Positions 17,359 to 26,368 of a DNA stretch of 44,229 bases are shown here, in pieces; the stretch's first letter is position 1, and the number at the start of each line of letters is the position of its first letter. The DNA lies in assembly GCF_003611585.1 (NCBI RefSeq), contig NZ_RAVW01000024.1, positions 1 through 44,229 on the forward strand. Reading direction: 5' to 3'. Source of the stretch: Corallococcus exercitus (GTDB lineage Bacteria > Myxococcota > Myxococcia > Myxococcales > Myxococcaceae). Under the pieces are notes generated by a model. The model had not been told where the DNA came from. It did not search any database and saw only the letters and a list, made by a program, of their open reading frames with translations. A program made the position numbers and the translations under genes.

Positions 17359-18417
17359 CGCCCGGCCTTCCAGCCGCAGCAGCCAGGTGGTGATAGCCTC
17401 CTCGCAGGCGGCATGGCGGTCCAGGAAGGCGAAGTGGCCGCTGTCCACCTCGAACCAGGTCGCGCGCCGTCCCAGGCGCGCGGCCACGTCCCGTGCGATG
17501 CGCGCGGGCATCATCGTGTCGCGCGTCCCCTGCACGAACAACACGGGGACCGCCGGGGTCGACGCGCGGCGCTCCGCACCGGAGATCAACACCAACCCCC
17601 GCAGCTCCATGCCCGCCTGAGCGACCCGGCTGCTGAGCACGTGCGCTCCCACGGCCCCGTTGGACAGTCCGCCCAGGTACACGCGGCGGATGCCCTGGCC
17701 CTTGAGCCATGCCAGGGTCTGTTCGAGCGTCCTCGCCCCGTCGGCGGTCCACCAGTCTCCCCTGGGCCCCACGGAAGGACAGACGGTCCTCGCGGAGATG
17801 GCCCGGGCGGCCCTGGCCATCTGCCAGCAATACACGGTGAAGTTGCCGGTGAAGCCGTGAAGCATCACCACGGCCGTGTCGGGGCTGGGGTGCTCCGGGG
17901 TGATGACCACCGTGTCGAAGGACTCGGGTGACTGGAGCCCGAGCCACGTCGCGATGGCGGGCGTGGCCACCGGCCCTTCCTCCCGGGCGAGCCGGTCAAA
18001 GGCAGACTCCAGCGCGGGAATGAACCCGGCCGTGTCGGAGGCGGGAAGCCGCCGCGCGAGCAGGAGGGCATGGGCCGCGACGAGCGTCCCGTCCCGTTCG
18101 TCCACCAGCCGGTTCAGGTAGCGCGTTCCCGGGGCCGGCATCCGCTCGGTGTGCACCCGGGGGCCATCCGCCACCGCGAGCCGGACCGCCGCGACCGCGA
18201 CGATGAGCCCCAGCCCCGCGCGGGCCAGTCCACGCCGCGTCCGCCAGGGCTTCGTCAGGAGGCCCAGCGAGAGCAGGACGCCTCCCAGCGCGTATCCCCA
18301 GCCGGAGGCCGACGCGCCGATGCAGGCCGCCAGCACGAAGAGACCGCAGGTGATGGGGGCCGTGACGAGCCCGAGGCCGAAGGCCCACCGGGAGAGAGGA
18401 TGCCGCGAGGCGTTCAT
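17350..18417 (-). CDS. membrane-anchored alpha/beta hydrolase
   Basis: A 355-residue protein. Three or four hydrophobic helices occupy residues about 10-85; the hydrolase domain follows from about residue 150. [14 protein letters not shown] supplies the oxyanion hole, GGLSNGAVG the nucleophile elbow (GxSxG), QGTRDTMMP the acid and DSGHFAFL the histidine. Substrate unknown; an esterase or peptidase acting at the inner membrane is most likely. Its stop codon lies inside the end of the convergent VIT/VWA gene. Confidence 0.85.
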   Translation of the reverse strand: MNASRHPLSRWAFGLGLVTAPITCGLFVLAACIGASASGWGYALGGVLLSLGLLTKPWRTRRGLARAGLGLIVAVAAVRLAVADGPRVHTERMPAPGTRYLNRLVDERDGTLVAAHALLLARRLPASDTAGFIPALESAFDRLAREEGPVATPAIATWLGLQSPESFDTVVITPEHPSPDTAVVMLHGFTGNFTVYCWQMARAARAISARTVCPSVGPRGDWWTADGARTLEQTLAWLKGQGIRRVYLGGLSNGAVGAHVLSSRVAQAGMELRGLVLISGAERRASTPAVPVLFVQGTRDTMMPARIARDVAARLGRRATWFEVDSGHFAFLDRHAACEEAITTWLLRLEGRASR

Positions 18418-18538
18418 GCCACGAGCATCGCGGCAGGAGCCGCCCGGAAGTCCTCTCGGTTTCCGAGCGGTCCCACGCCAGGCCTGAGCGGTCGCTTCGC
18501 GGGGCCCGGCGGTGCCAGTCCTTCAGCGTGGCGCGCTG

Positions 18539-18664
18539 TCAGGGAGGGCACTGCGAGATGCAGAACGCGCGATAGCTGTTGCAGTAGTACGGGTCGCCGC
18601 CACCGAAGTAGCACTGGTAGTACTTCGCGTCGCACGCGTCGGTGCAGGCGCTGGGCACCGCCAT
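18539..18664 (-). CDS. 41-residue cysteine-rich peptide, possibly a truncated secreted protein
   Basis: The frame encodes MAVPSACTDACDAKYYQC, then GGGDPYYCNSYRAFC and ends ISQCPP. Six cysteines fall in the symmetric pattern C-x3-C-x6-C-x9-C-x6-C-x3-C, which would give three nested disulfides. It has no signal peptide and a poor ribosome-binding site. It lies in the same frame as the beta-helix gene, whose TAA stop is only nine sense codons upstream. Two readings are possible: a remnant whose signal-peptide half was lost when the beta-helix gene was joined here, or a small peptide translated by coupling to the upstream gene. Codon use is normal for the window. Confidence 0.45.
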   Translation of the reverse strand: MAVPSACTDACDAKYYQCYFGGGDPYYCNSYRAFCISQCPP

Positions 18665-18691
18665 CTCGACGACGCGGTTCGCTTCCTCGCC

Positions 18692-19840
18692 TTACGGGGC
18701 GCAGACGACCCCTACACAGCCGCCCGTGCCGTTGCCACGTGCGGCGTTGCCTCCGCCGTCAATGGCCGTGGGCGCGTAGATGCCCCAACCCGTGTTGCCC
18801 TGGCAGACGTTGTTGGCGAGGGTGGGGGTGCTGACCGGGAGGACGCGCAGGCCGTCGCCGTCATTCGACAGGAAGCGGTTGTTGCGGACGGCGCCGACGA
18901 GCGGCGGGGGCTCGAACTCCGGCAGGTCGGCCAGGGTCAGTCCTCCCGCGTTGTCCCGCCAGACATTGCCGCGGATGTCGACCGTGCGGGTCGCGACGTT
19001 CAGGCCGCCGCCGTTGTTCATCACCCACGAGTTGCGCAGCTGGAAGTCGAACGGCTCCCAGTTGGGATGCTCGGGCGTCCCGAACGCGGTGTTGTTCGCG
19101 ATGACGGTGTTGTCGAACACCAGCTCCCAGCAGTTGTCGAAGCCGCTGTTGTTCCAGGCCAGGTCGGCCACGGAGGTGTTCCAGGCGAGCGTGCTCGACC
19201 TGAAGCGGACACGGCCGTAGAAGCAGTACAGGACGTTCGCGTTCGACGTGAAGGTCGAACCGGACACGCTGACCTCGTGGTCATCCACGAACAGCACGGT
19301 CCCGTTTCCGGTGAACCGCGATCCCCGCACCTCGACGACGCCATTGGCCGCGTCGAACTCACTGCTCATCCCGACGGCGTTCCCCTCCATGCGGGAGTCC
19401 GTGAGGAGGATCCGTGCGTAGCCCTGGCGGTGGTAGATGGCGGTCTGGTTGTCGAGCAGCGCGACCTGGTGCAGCCACACCGGCCCGCTGTCGAACACGT
19501 AGCCCGAGTTGAACCCACGGACCGTGCCGTTGCGCACGGTGCTCCCTTCCTCGGCCACGATGCCCATGGAGTCCTCGGTCGCGGGCCCGGAGCGGCGCAC
19601 GGTGTGGCCCCCCAGGTCGAGCACGACGCCCGGGGCGGCGATCCGGATCGCGGGGTCTGGCGTGCCCGGGCAAGAGAGGTCGCGCGTGAGCCGCGTGTTC
19701 CGGGTCAGCACCTCCCCGCACCGGACGGCACGCGCCTCGCTGGCTTCCCCTTCCCCCTGGGGACTGGCCTTCGCGGTGGTGCCCGCGAGGAGCAACAACG
19801 CCAGGGGCCACGTCACGACCCCACCTCGAATCCGTTGCAT
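18692..19840 (-). CDS. secreted right-handed beta-helix repeat protein
   Basis: A 382-residue protein with a signal peptide (LALLLLAGTTAKASP) and AGGGGG before the ATG at 19840. A short N-terminal part with CGEVLTRNTRLTRDLSCPG precedes about ten imperfect parallel beta-helix rungs, with the usual asparagine ladder motifs (IVAEEGSTVRNGTVRG, VIANNTAFGT, GNVWRDNAGG, RNNRFLSNDGDGL, NNVCQGNTGWGIY). Such folds are found in pectate-lyase-like carbohydrate enzymes and surface proteins; no catalytic residues are identifiable, so the function is unassigned. The frame continues upstream of 19840 but lacks protein-like character. Confidence 0.85.
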   Translation of the reverse strand: MQRIRGGVVTWPLALLLLAGTTAKASPQGEGEASEARAVRCGEVLTRNTRLTRDLSCPGTPDPAIRIAAPGVVLDLGGHTVRRSGPATEDSMGIVAEEGSTVRNGTVRGFNSGYVFDSGPVWLHQVALLDNQTAIYHRQGYARILLTDSRMEGNAVGMSSEFDAANGVVEVRGSRFTGNGTVLFVDDHEVSVSGSTFTSNANVLYCFYGRVRFRSSTLAWNTSVADLAWNNSGFDNCWELVFDNTVIANNTAFGTPEHPNWEPFDFQLRNSWVMNNGGGLNVATRTVDIRGNVWRDNAGGLTLADLPEFEPPPLVGAVRNNRFLSNDGDGLRVLPVSTPTLANNVCQGNTGWGIYAPTAIDGGGNAARGNGTGGCVGVVCAP

Positions 19841-20019
19841 GGTGCTTCCCCCTGGCTGGAGGCCTTCCGCCCCCGCGCGAGGAGGCTGCTCACACCGCTT
19901 CACGCCCCCCAGTCCGCCCAGCGGTGTCAGGCGCCTGCGTGGGGGAGACAGTCCTGGCGTCCCCAGGGGCAGGGCTGTTGCTATCCTCCGGTCCGCTGCG
20001 ACAGAAAGGACGGAGCACC

Positions 20020-20820
20020 ATGACGAGGGCACCCGCCACCCGGACCGACCTGAGGGAGGCGCTGCGGCGGCTGGGCCTGGATGCGGGAGACCTCGTGATG
20101 GTCCATGCCGGCCTGCGGAGCCTGGGGCCCGTCCTGGGCGGGGTGAACACCGTGGTGCAGGCGCTGCTCGACGCGGTGGGCCCCCGGGGCACGCTCATGG
20201 CGTACCTGGACTGGGAGATGGGCGTGGAGCCGGAGGACTTCGAGGACCCGCGCCTCCGGGAGGAGATCCCCACCTTCGACAAGCGCACCGCGCGGGCCAG
20301 CCGCGACCACGGCATCCTCGCGGAGACGCTGCGGACGTGGCCGGGCGCGGTCCGCAGCGACCATCCGGACGCGGGCATGGTCGCCATCGGCGCGCGGGCG
20401 GAGTGGCTCTGCGCGGGCCATCCCTTCCGCTATGGCTACGGCCCCGGCTCGCCGCTGGCCCGGCTGGTGGAGGCCGGGGGCAAGGTGCTGATGCTCGGAG
20501 CTCCGCTGGAGAAGCTCACGCTGCTGCACCACGCGGAGCACTTGGCGGACCTCCCAGGCAAGCGCGTGGTCCGCTACCAGCGGCCGCTCCTCGTCAACGG
20601 CGAGCGGCGCTGGGTGGACTTCGAGGAGTTCGACACCAGCGAGCCGGTAACCGACGCCCTGCGCGCGTCCAGTGTGGACCCCTTCACGCTCATTGGAGAG
20701 CAATGCCTCACGGAGGGAATCGGCCGCTCCGGAACGGTTGCCCAGGCACCATCCCATCTCTTTGATGCGCGCCGGTTGGTACGACGTGGCGTCGCATGGT
20801 TGGAGGAGTCCCCCCGCTGA
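20020..20820 (+). CDS. AAC(3) family aminoglycoside N-acetyltransferase-like protein
   Basis: A 266-residue protein, the family's usual length, with AAGGACGGAG before the ATG. VMVHAGLRSLGPVLGG near the start, AVRSDHPDAGMVAIGARA in the middle and GYGPGSPLARL plus KVLMLGAPLEKLTLLHHAEH match the antibiotic_NAT fold, including the histidine and acetyl-CoA-binding stretches of AAC(3) enzymes. The family transfers acetyl from acetyl-CoA to the 3-amino group of aminoglycosides; chromosomal members such as YokD-type proteins may have other amine substrates. No mobile element is nearby, so this is a resident homologue and resistance is not proven. Confidence 0.85.
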   Translation: MTRAPATRTDLREALRRLGLDAGDLVMVHAGLRSLGPVLGGVNTVVQALLDAVGPRGTLMAYLDWEMGVEPEDFEDPRLREEIPTFDKRTARASRDHGILAETLRTWPGAVRSDHPDAGMVAIGARAEWLCAGHPFRYGYGPGSPLARLVEAGGKVLMLGAPLEKLTLLHHAEHLADLPGKRVVRYQRPLLVNGERRWVDFEEFDTSEPVTDALRASSVDPFTLIGEQCLTEGIGRSGTVAQAPSHLFDARRLVRRGVAWLEESPR

Positions 20821-20831
20821 AAGGAGCCGCC

Positions 20832-21482
20832 GTGATTCTCTTGAAGACCGCCCTCATCCTGGCCCTGACCTCAGCCACCCCCGAAGCCGCGCCCGCGAAG
20901 CCCGGGTGCGCGACCACGAACATCGAAGTCGCGCTCCGCCACCTGTTCGAACGCTACAAGGACGGCGGGACGCTGGACGTCGCCCGGGACTCCGGCGAGC
21001 CCATCACGCCCCAGTTCATCGCGGAGTCCCTGAAGGTGCGCGACGTGCCGAATGGCTACGCGCTGGTGGAGAGCCCGGACCTCATCGAGACCTACGAGGC
21101 CGCGCTGTTCAAGAACCCGAACGGCTACCACCTGGTGGTGGTGTCGTCGGGTGCGTCCGTGAGCCACACGGCGGTCTTCAAGTGCGACGCGGAAGGGCTG
21201 AAGGCCGACAACACGGCCCTGCAGCTCTCCGACGCGGACGCCATCCAGCTCTACGCGGACGCGGGGCTCCTCAAGGCGAACGCGAAGAAGGGCCTGAGCG
21301 AGCAGACCCTCAAGGACTGGGCGGGCTCCATCGTCACCCTCGCCCTGCCGCGCAAGGGCCGCGTCATCACCATCAAGGCGAACGTGGACGAGCCGGCCGG
21401 CGTGTATGGGAAGAAGCTGGGCACGGTCGACTACGTCGATGGCCGGTTCGTCGTCAGCTCCCTCGCGAAGAAGGCCCGCTGA
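20832..21482 (+). CDS. small secreted protein of unknown function
   Basis: A 216-residue protein starting at GTG with AAAGGAG five bases upstream. A signal peptide (LLKTALILALTSATPEAAPA) is followed by a soluble domain with only two cysteines (near residues 26 and 114), lysine-rich toward the C-terminus (TIKANVDEPAGVYGKK). No family is recognised. It begins 11 bases after the AAC(3) stop codon and so is probably on the same transcript, though no functional link is obvious. Confidence 0.75.
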   Translation: MILLKTALILALTSATPEAAPAKPGCATTNIEVALRHLFERYKDGGTLDVARDSGEPITPQFIAESLKVRDVPNGYALVESPDLIETYEAALFKNPNGYHLVVVSSGASVSHTAVFKCDAEGLKADNTALQLSDADAIQLYADAGLLKANAKKGLSEQTLKDWAGSIVTLALPRKGRVITIKANVDEPAGVYGKKLGTVDYVDGRFVVSSLAKKAR

Positions 21483-21487
21483 GGGGC

Positions 21488-21518
21488 GGGGCCCGCGTCC
21501 TGGAACGCGGGCCCCTTT
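21488..21518 (+). terminator. terminator between convergent genes
   Basis: Perfect 11-bp stem GGGGCCCGCGT / ACGCGGGCCCC with a six-base loop, followed by TTT, six bases after the stop codon of the secreted protein gene. Confidence 0.7.
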
Positions 21519-21527
21519 GGCTGCCTT

Positions 21528-21752
21528 CTACGGGCTGGTGACGCGCACGTCGTCGTAGGTCGCCACGCCCGTGGCGTAGAAGCCGACCTTGCCCGCGGTC
21601 AGGCTCGTGTCCGTTCCCTGCACGCGGAGCACACCGTCCACGAAGCCCTGGATGGAGGTGCCGCTGACGGTGAGGGTCAGCGTGTAGAACGCGGACGTGC
21701 TCGCGGTGAACGGCACGGTCTGCAAGGTCGTCGCCCCGGTGCGACAGGGGGC
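21528..21752 (-). pseudogene. C-terminal fragment of a secreted lyase/LamG-like protein
   Basis: An open frame of 74 residues with no start codon of its own other than TTG at 21725. FYTLTLTVSGTSIQGFVDG, then VQGTDTSLTAGKVGFY and the end TYDDVRVTSP, is the typical last beta-sandwich part of myxobacterial secreted pectate lyases and similar carbohydrate-binding proteins. It begins directly after, and in the same frame as, the TGA stop of the lipoprotein gene at 21753. It is most simply a left-over from a deletion that fused two genes; stop-codon readthrough is a less likely alternative. Confidence 0.6.
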
Positions 21753-22616
21753 TCAGGGGCAGCCGGAGCTGACCTCGAGCGCGTCATAGGCCATCCAGCC
21801 GTTGCGGCGGGTGCCGGTGGCGGCGATGACATAGCCATAGATGAACTTCATGGTTCCCGACTGCTGGCGGTAGCGCCCCGCGCTGTCCTGCACCCAGAGC
21901 GGGATGTCGATGGAGGGCGCGCCCGAGTTCGTCGGCACGTCCAGGCGCTGGAACTTCGTGCCCGCGGGGAAGTGGTCCACTGCCACGCCGCCCAGGCCGA
22001 AGCCCGGCACGTTGAAGGTGAGGTTCGCCGAGCGCAGGCCGTTGGCGCGCACGAGCGGCAGGTAGTCACCCGCGCGCTCGTTGGACGACGTCGTGTCGTA
22101 GACCACCTTCTTCACTTCGAGCGCCGGGTCGTGCGAGTTGCGCACGGCGTAGCACGCCATCTTGCTCAGCCCGGAGCTCAGCGCGGAGACGTGGCCGACC
22201 TTCTCCTCGAAGGAGGTGCGCCCCAGGATGGCGGACATGGGCAGCCAGCCGGAGCTGGAGTTGGACGTCGACGTCGCGAACGCGTGCAGCTCACCCGCGA
22301 AGGTGCGCGTCTGGCCGTAGTTGAAGAGGGAGCGCGTCCGGGTGGACGTGCCCATGATGGTGCCGTTGCCGTCGCGGATGGGCACGCCCGTGGTGATGCC
22401 CCATGAATCATCGTCGGTCGTGTCGTTGGTCTCCACGCGGTTGCCGCCGGAGGGCCGCAGCTTGCAGTTGTACGGGCTCTCCTCGCACACCGTCCCGTTC
22501 ACGCCGGAGAAGGCCGCCTGCCGCGTGGTGGCCAGGTCCTCCCCCTCAAGCACCTCGCCGCCACAGGCGACGGAGCTCAGCACCACGGTGCACATCACTG
22601 CTTTTTGGAAGTTCAT
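21753..22616 (-). CDS. secreted lipoprotein of unknown function
   Basis: A 287-residue protein with a short leader ending SSVAC (lipobox, Cys18). The mature part has the segments CEESPYNCKLRP, GWLPMSAILGRTSFEEKVGHVS, KMACYAVRNSHDPALEVKK and MKFIYGYVIAATGTRRNGWM, and ends SSGCP. I recall similar unnamed myxobacterial lipoproteins; no enzymatic motif is seen. The upstream region is AT-rich with a TTGACA-like hexamer on the minus strand at 22648-22653 and inverted repeats, but no Shine-Dalgarno sequence stands before the ATG. Confidence 0.75.
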   Translation of the reverse strand: MNFQKAVMCTVVLSSVACGGEVLEGEDLATTRQAAFSGVNGTVCEESPYNCKLRPSGGNRVETNDTTDDDSWGITTGVPIRDGNGTIMGTSTRTRSLFNYGQTRTFAGELHAFATSTSNSSSGWLPMSAILGRTSFEEKVGHVSALSSGLSKMACYAVRNSHDPALEVKKVVYDTTSSNERAGDYLPLVRANGLRSANLTFNVPGFGLGGVAVDHFPAGTKFQRLDVPTNSGAPSIDIPLWVQDSAGRYRQQSGTMKFIYGYVIAATGTRRNGWMAYDALEVSSGCP

Positions 22617-22650
22617 GATAAAAATGGAAATCTTATTTTACCTGCTTTGT

Positions 22651-22692
22651 CAAATGGCGAGGCCATGGCATTGCCCGCCATTTGGCATGGCC
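22651..22692. repeat. nested inverted repeats upstream of the lipoprotein gene
   Basis: CAAATGGCG (22651-22659) pairs with CGCCATTTG (22676-22684), while GGCCATG (22661-22667) pairs with CATGGCC (22686-22692). The two pairings exclude each other in one strand. The element lies 35-76 bases before the lipoprotein ATG and 28 bases after the Imm5-like stop codon. Either an operator region or a switch-like RNA hairpin is possible. Confidence 0.5.
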
Positions 22693-22719
22693 GGATTGCG
22701 TCGCGTACGCGCAGTGCGC

Positions 22720-23163
22720 TCAGGGATTGGTTCGCGCCGGAAACGCCAGCGCGTGGAGGGGCTCCGGGAGCTGTTGCCGCTGCCAGGCGCGCTCGCGGGC
22801 GGTGGCTTCCGCGACGTCGGTGGCTTCGGCCGCGCCGTGGGCCGCGGCGGTCGCCGCGTAGGTGGCGGCGTGCGGCGCGTGGGTCGTGACGTGGGCGGTG
22901 GCGGCGGCATGTCCCGCTGCACGGGCCGCGGCGCAGGCGGAGGCGTGCGCGGTGGCGTCGCGGGCGGCGGCGTGCGCGGCGAAGGCGGCGGCGCGTGCCT
23001 CGCTCATGGCCAGTGCTCCTTGTGCCCAGGCTCGCGCGGCTTCAATGGCACGGCGGGGACGGAGGTCCTCCGGGAACTTCTCTTCGAAGAAGGGGAGCAC
23101 GTGCTCGGCGCAGTCGGCGGCCCAGCGGGCCAGGGACTCGTGGTCGGACCTGTCGAGCTTCAT
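22720..23163 (-). CDS. Imm5-like putative immunity protein
   Basis: A 147-residue protein starting MKLDRSDHESLARWAADCAE, with AAGGAG before the ATG at 23163. The family pattern is clear: DCAEHVLPFFEEKFPEDLRP, then RRAIEAARAWAQGALAMSEAR, then a long alanine/histidine helix region (AAARAAGHAAATAHVTTHAP) and ERAWQRQQLPEPL at the end. These alpha-helical proteins are annotated as putative immunity proteins of polymorphic toxin systems. No toxin gene is visible on either side, so this is an orphan or its partner lies elsewhere. Alanine makes up over a third of the sequence. Confidence 0.75.
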   Translation of the reverse strand: MKLDRSDHESLARWAADCAEHVLPFFEEKFPEDLRPRRAIEAARAWAQGALAMSEARAAAFAAHAAARDATAHASACAAARAAGHAAATAHVTTHAPHAATYAATAAAHGAAEATDVAEATARERAWQRQQLPEPLHALAFPARTNP

Positions 23164-23327
23164 GCCCCCCGCTCCTTCCTGCGTCACCCACCTCTCGTGT
23201 TCTCTGTCATTCCAGGCGGACAGGTCAATGCGGGCGCTGACGCATCCGCGCCATGCGTCCGGGAAGGGACTTCCGATGTTTCCAGCCACGAACCCTGGCG
23301 GGCCCGTGGCACCGGAGACGTGAGCCT

Positions 23328-24688
<1,361 letters not shown>

Positions 24689-24692
<4 letters not shown>

Positions 24693-26038
24693 GACAGGGC
24701 CTCCTTTCGCGGCGCTTCGACCATCGGGGACGCGGCCGGAAGGAGCAGCTCCGCCACGCAGCCTCCGCCGTCGCGTGCGCGCAGGCTCAGCTCTCCGCCA
24801 TGTTGTCGCATCAGCGCTCGCGACAGCGCGAGTCCCAGTCCGGAGCCATGCGGCTTCGTGGTGATGCCCGGCTCGAAGACACGCTCCCTCACTTCTTCCG
24901 CGAGCCCGGGGCCCCGGTCGCGCACCTCCACGCGGCCCCCGCCTCCCGGCAGCGCCCAGGACTGGAGCTCCACCGTGGTTCCCCTGGGCGCGGCGTCCAG
25001 CGCGTTCTGCACGACATCGATCAGCACCTGCCGCACCTTGCGCGCGTCGCACCACGCTTCCGCGGGTGGCCCCTCGGTGACTCTCAGCGCCACGCCCCGC
25101 TCTCCCGCCATGCCCTCGTGCAGCTCCACCACCTGCCGGCACAGGCCGTCCAATGGCACGTGCGCTTCATTGAGCGGGAGCAGCGGCCGGGAGAAGTTGA
25201 GGAACCCTTCGAGGATCTCCTGCATCCGGTCCACCTCCCGGCGCAGCACCGCCAGCCGCTCCGCGGGCCGGCCCTCCACCTCGCGGGCGATCATCGCGGC
25301 CAATCCCTTCACGCTCGCCAGCGGGTTCTTCAGCTCGTGGGCAATCTCTCCCGACAGCGTGGTGAGCGAGCGCACCCGCTCCTCGTGGGCCTTCAGGGCT
25401 TCATCCCGCGCGTCCAGCGCCGTGCGCACCATGCCCCGGAACGTGTGCCGCATCGTCGTGCCGATGAAGTTCGCCCAGACCACCAGGAACGTCGTCACCA
25501 CGAGCATCGTCACGAGCAGTGCGTTGCTGTGCCCCGCGCGCTGTCCTCCTCCAAAGAGCGCGGGCACCAGGTCCCCCACCACACCCGTGAAGGTCACCGC
25601 CGCCTGCACGCCCACCAGCGCGAGCAGGTAGCCCGCCCACCTGCGAGCCCTGGCCGGTGGAAAGAGGATCGCCGTGGCGAAGGCCACCGGCAGCACCAGG
25701 GGAATGAGCGGGCTCTCCAGTCCTCCCAGCGACAGGTTCACCACCGTGAACAGGGGGAACGCCACCAGCGGCAAGGCCGTGCCCTGCTCGTGTGACAACA
25801 CCGGCTGCCGCCGCCATGACCGGGCGACCCCCAACCCCACCAGCACCAGCCCCAACGCCAACGCCACGCACCACCGGCGCCACTCCGCCGTGTCGCCGAT
25901 GAGCCCCAGCGACCCCATCACCACCGGGAGGGGGCTCAGGAACAGCAGCACCTTCGTCACCTGCCGGAACATCCGCGAGAACGCCTCGCGCTGGACCTGC
26001 TCGACTCCGGCGGCCGTGGGCTGGGGTAGGGAATGCAA
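24689..26038 (-). CDS. membrane histidine kinase
   Basis: A 449-residue kinase. The start is TTG at 26038, supported by AGGAGG seven bases upstream. Five or six transmembrane segments occupy residues about 28-195. The phospho-acceptor His234 lies in SGEIAHELKNPLASV, followed by the N box (QVLIDVVQNALDAA), G1 (DRGPGL), F and G2 (GSGLGLALS) boxes. There is no large periplasmic loop, so it probably senses a membrane-linked signal, such as envelope stress or a lipophilic compound. Partner of the overlapping NtrC-type regulator, and divergent from the HlyD/ABC efflux operon. Confidence 0.93.
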
Positions 26039-26173
26039 GGCGCGTCCTCCTGGACCGTGGGCGCTACCCTATGCCCAAGCAAGGCGGATGCCCCAGCCCG
26101 TGTGCCCTGGCGCCGCTCCCGCTTCGCCCCCTTCTTGTTCGGCGGCCCGGCGCCCGCGTCGGAAATCCGAACA

Positions 26174-26197
26174 GGGCAGGGCCCTGCCCCCGGGGGC
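26174..26197. promoter_or_regulatory. overlapping palindromes upstream of the sigma-54 promoter candidate
   Basis: GGGCAGGGCCCTGCCC (26174-26189) is a perfect 16-base palindrome and overlaps GCCCCCGGGGGC (26186-26197), a perfect 12-base palindrome. They lie about 20-40 bases upstream of the -24 element. They are candidate binding sites for the adjacent response regulator; GC-rich palindromes also occur by chance in such DNA. The rest of the 330-base region 26039-26368 between the divergent operons shows no gene. Confidence 0.4.
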
Positions 26198-26215
26198 TCC
26201 CCTGGCGTTCAGTGC

Positions 26216-26231
26216 TGGCACGTCCGGTGCT
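26216..26231 (+). promoter_or_regulatory. sigma-54 (-24/-12) promoter candidate for the efflux operon
   Basis: TGGCACGTCCGGTGCT matches the consensus TGGCACG-N4-TTGCW with one mismatch and exact spacing of the GG and GC elements. It points toward the HlyD gene, whose GTG start lies 138 bases downstream. Confidence 0.65.
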
Positions 26232-26368
26232 CAAGGTGACGCCAGGACACAGGGCCAGGACGGCCCCGTGCGCCGGACGCGGACTCCCTGGAACGGGCAG
26301 GCGTAGCGTGGAGCCGCCGCGTTCCGGGGGCGCTTCATTCGCGGCATGGGCCGCGCCAGGAGGCTGGG

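Noticed and set aside
23164..23327. Possible promoter or small gene between the Imm5-like and response-regulator genes
   Set aside because: No start/ribosome-binding combination, hairpin or promoter hexamers were convincing.
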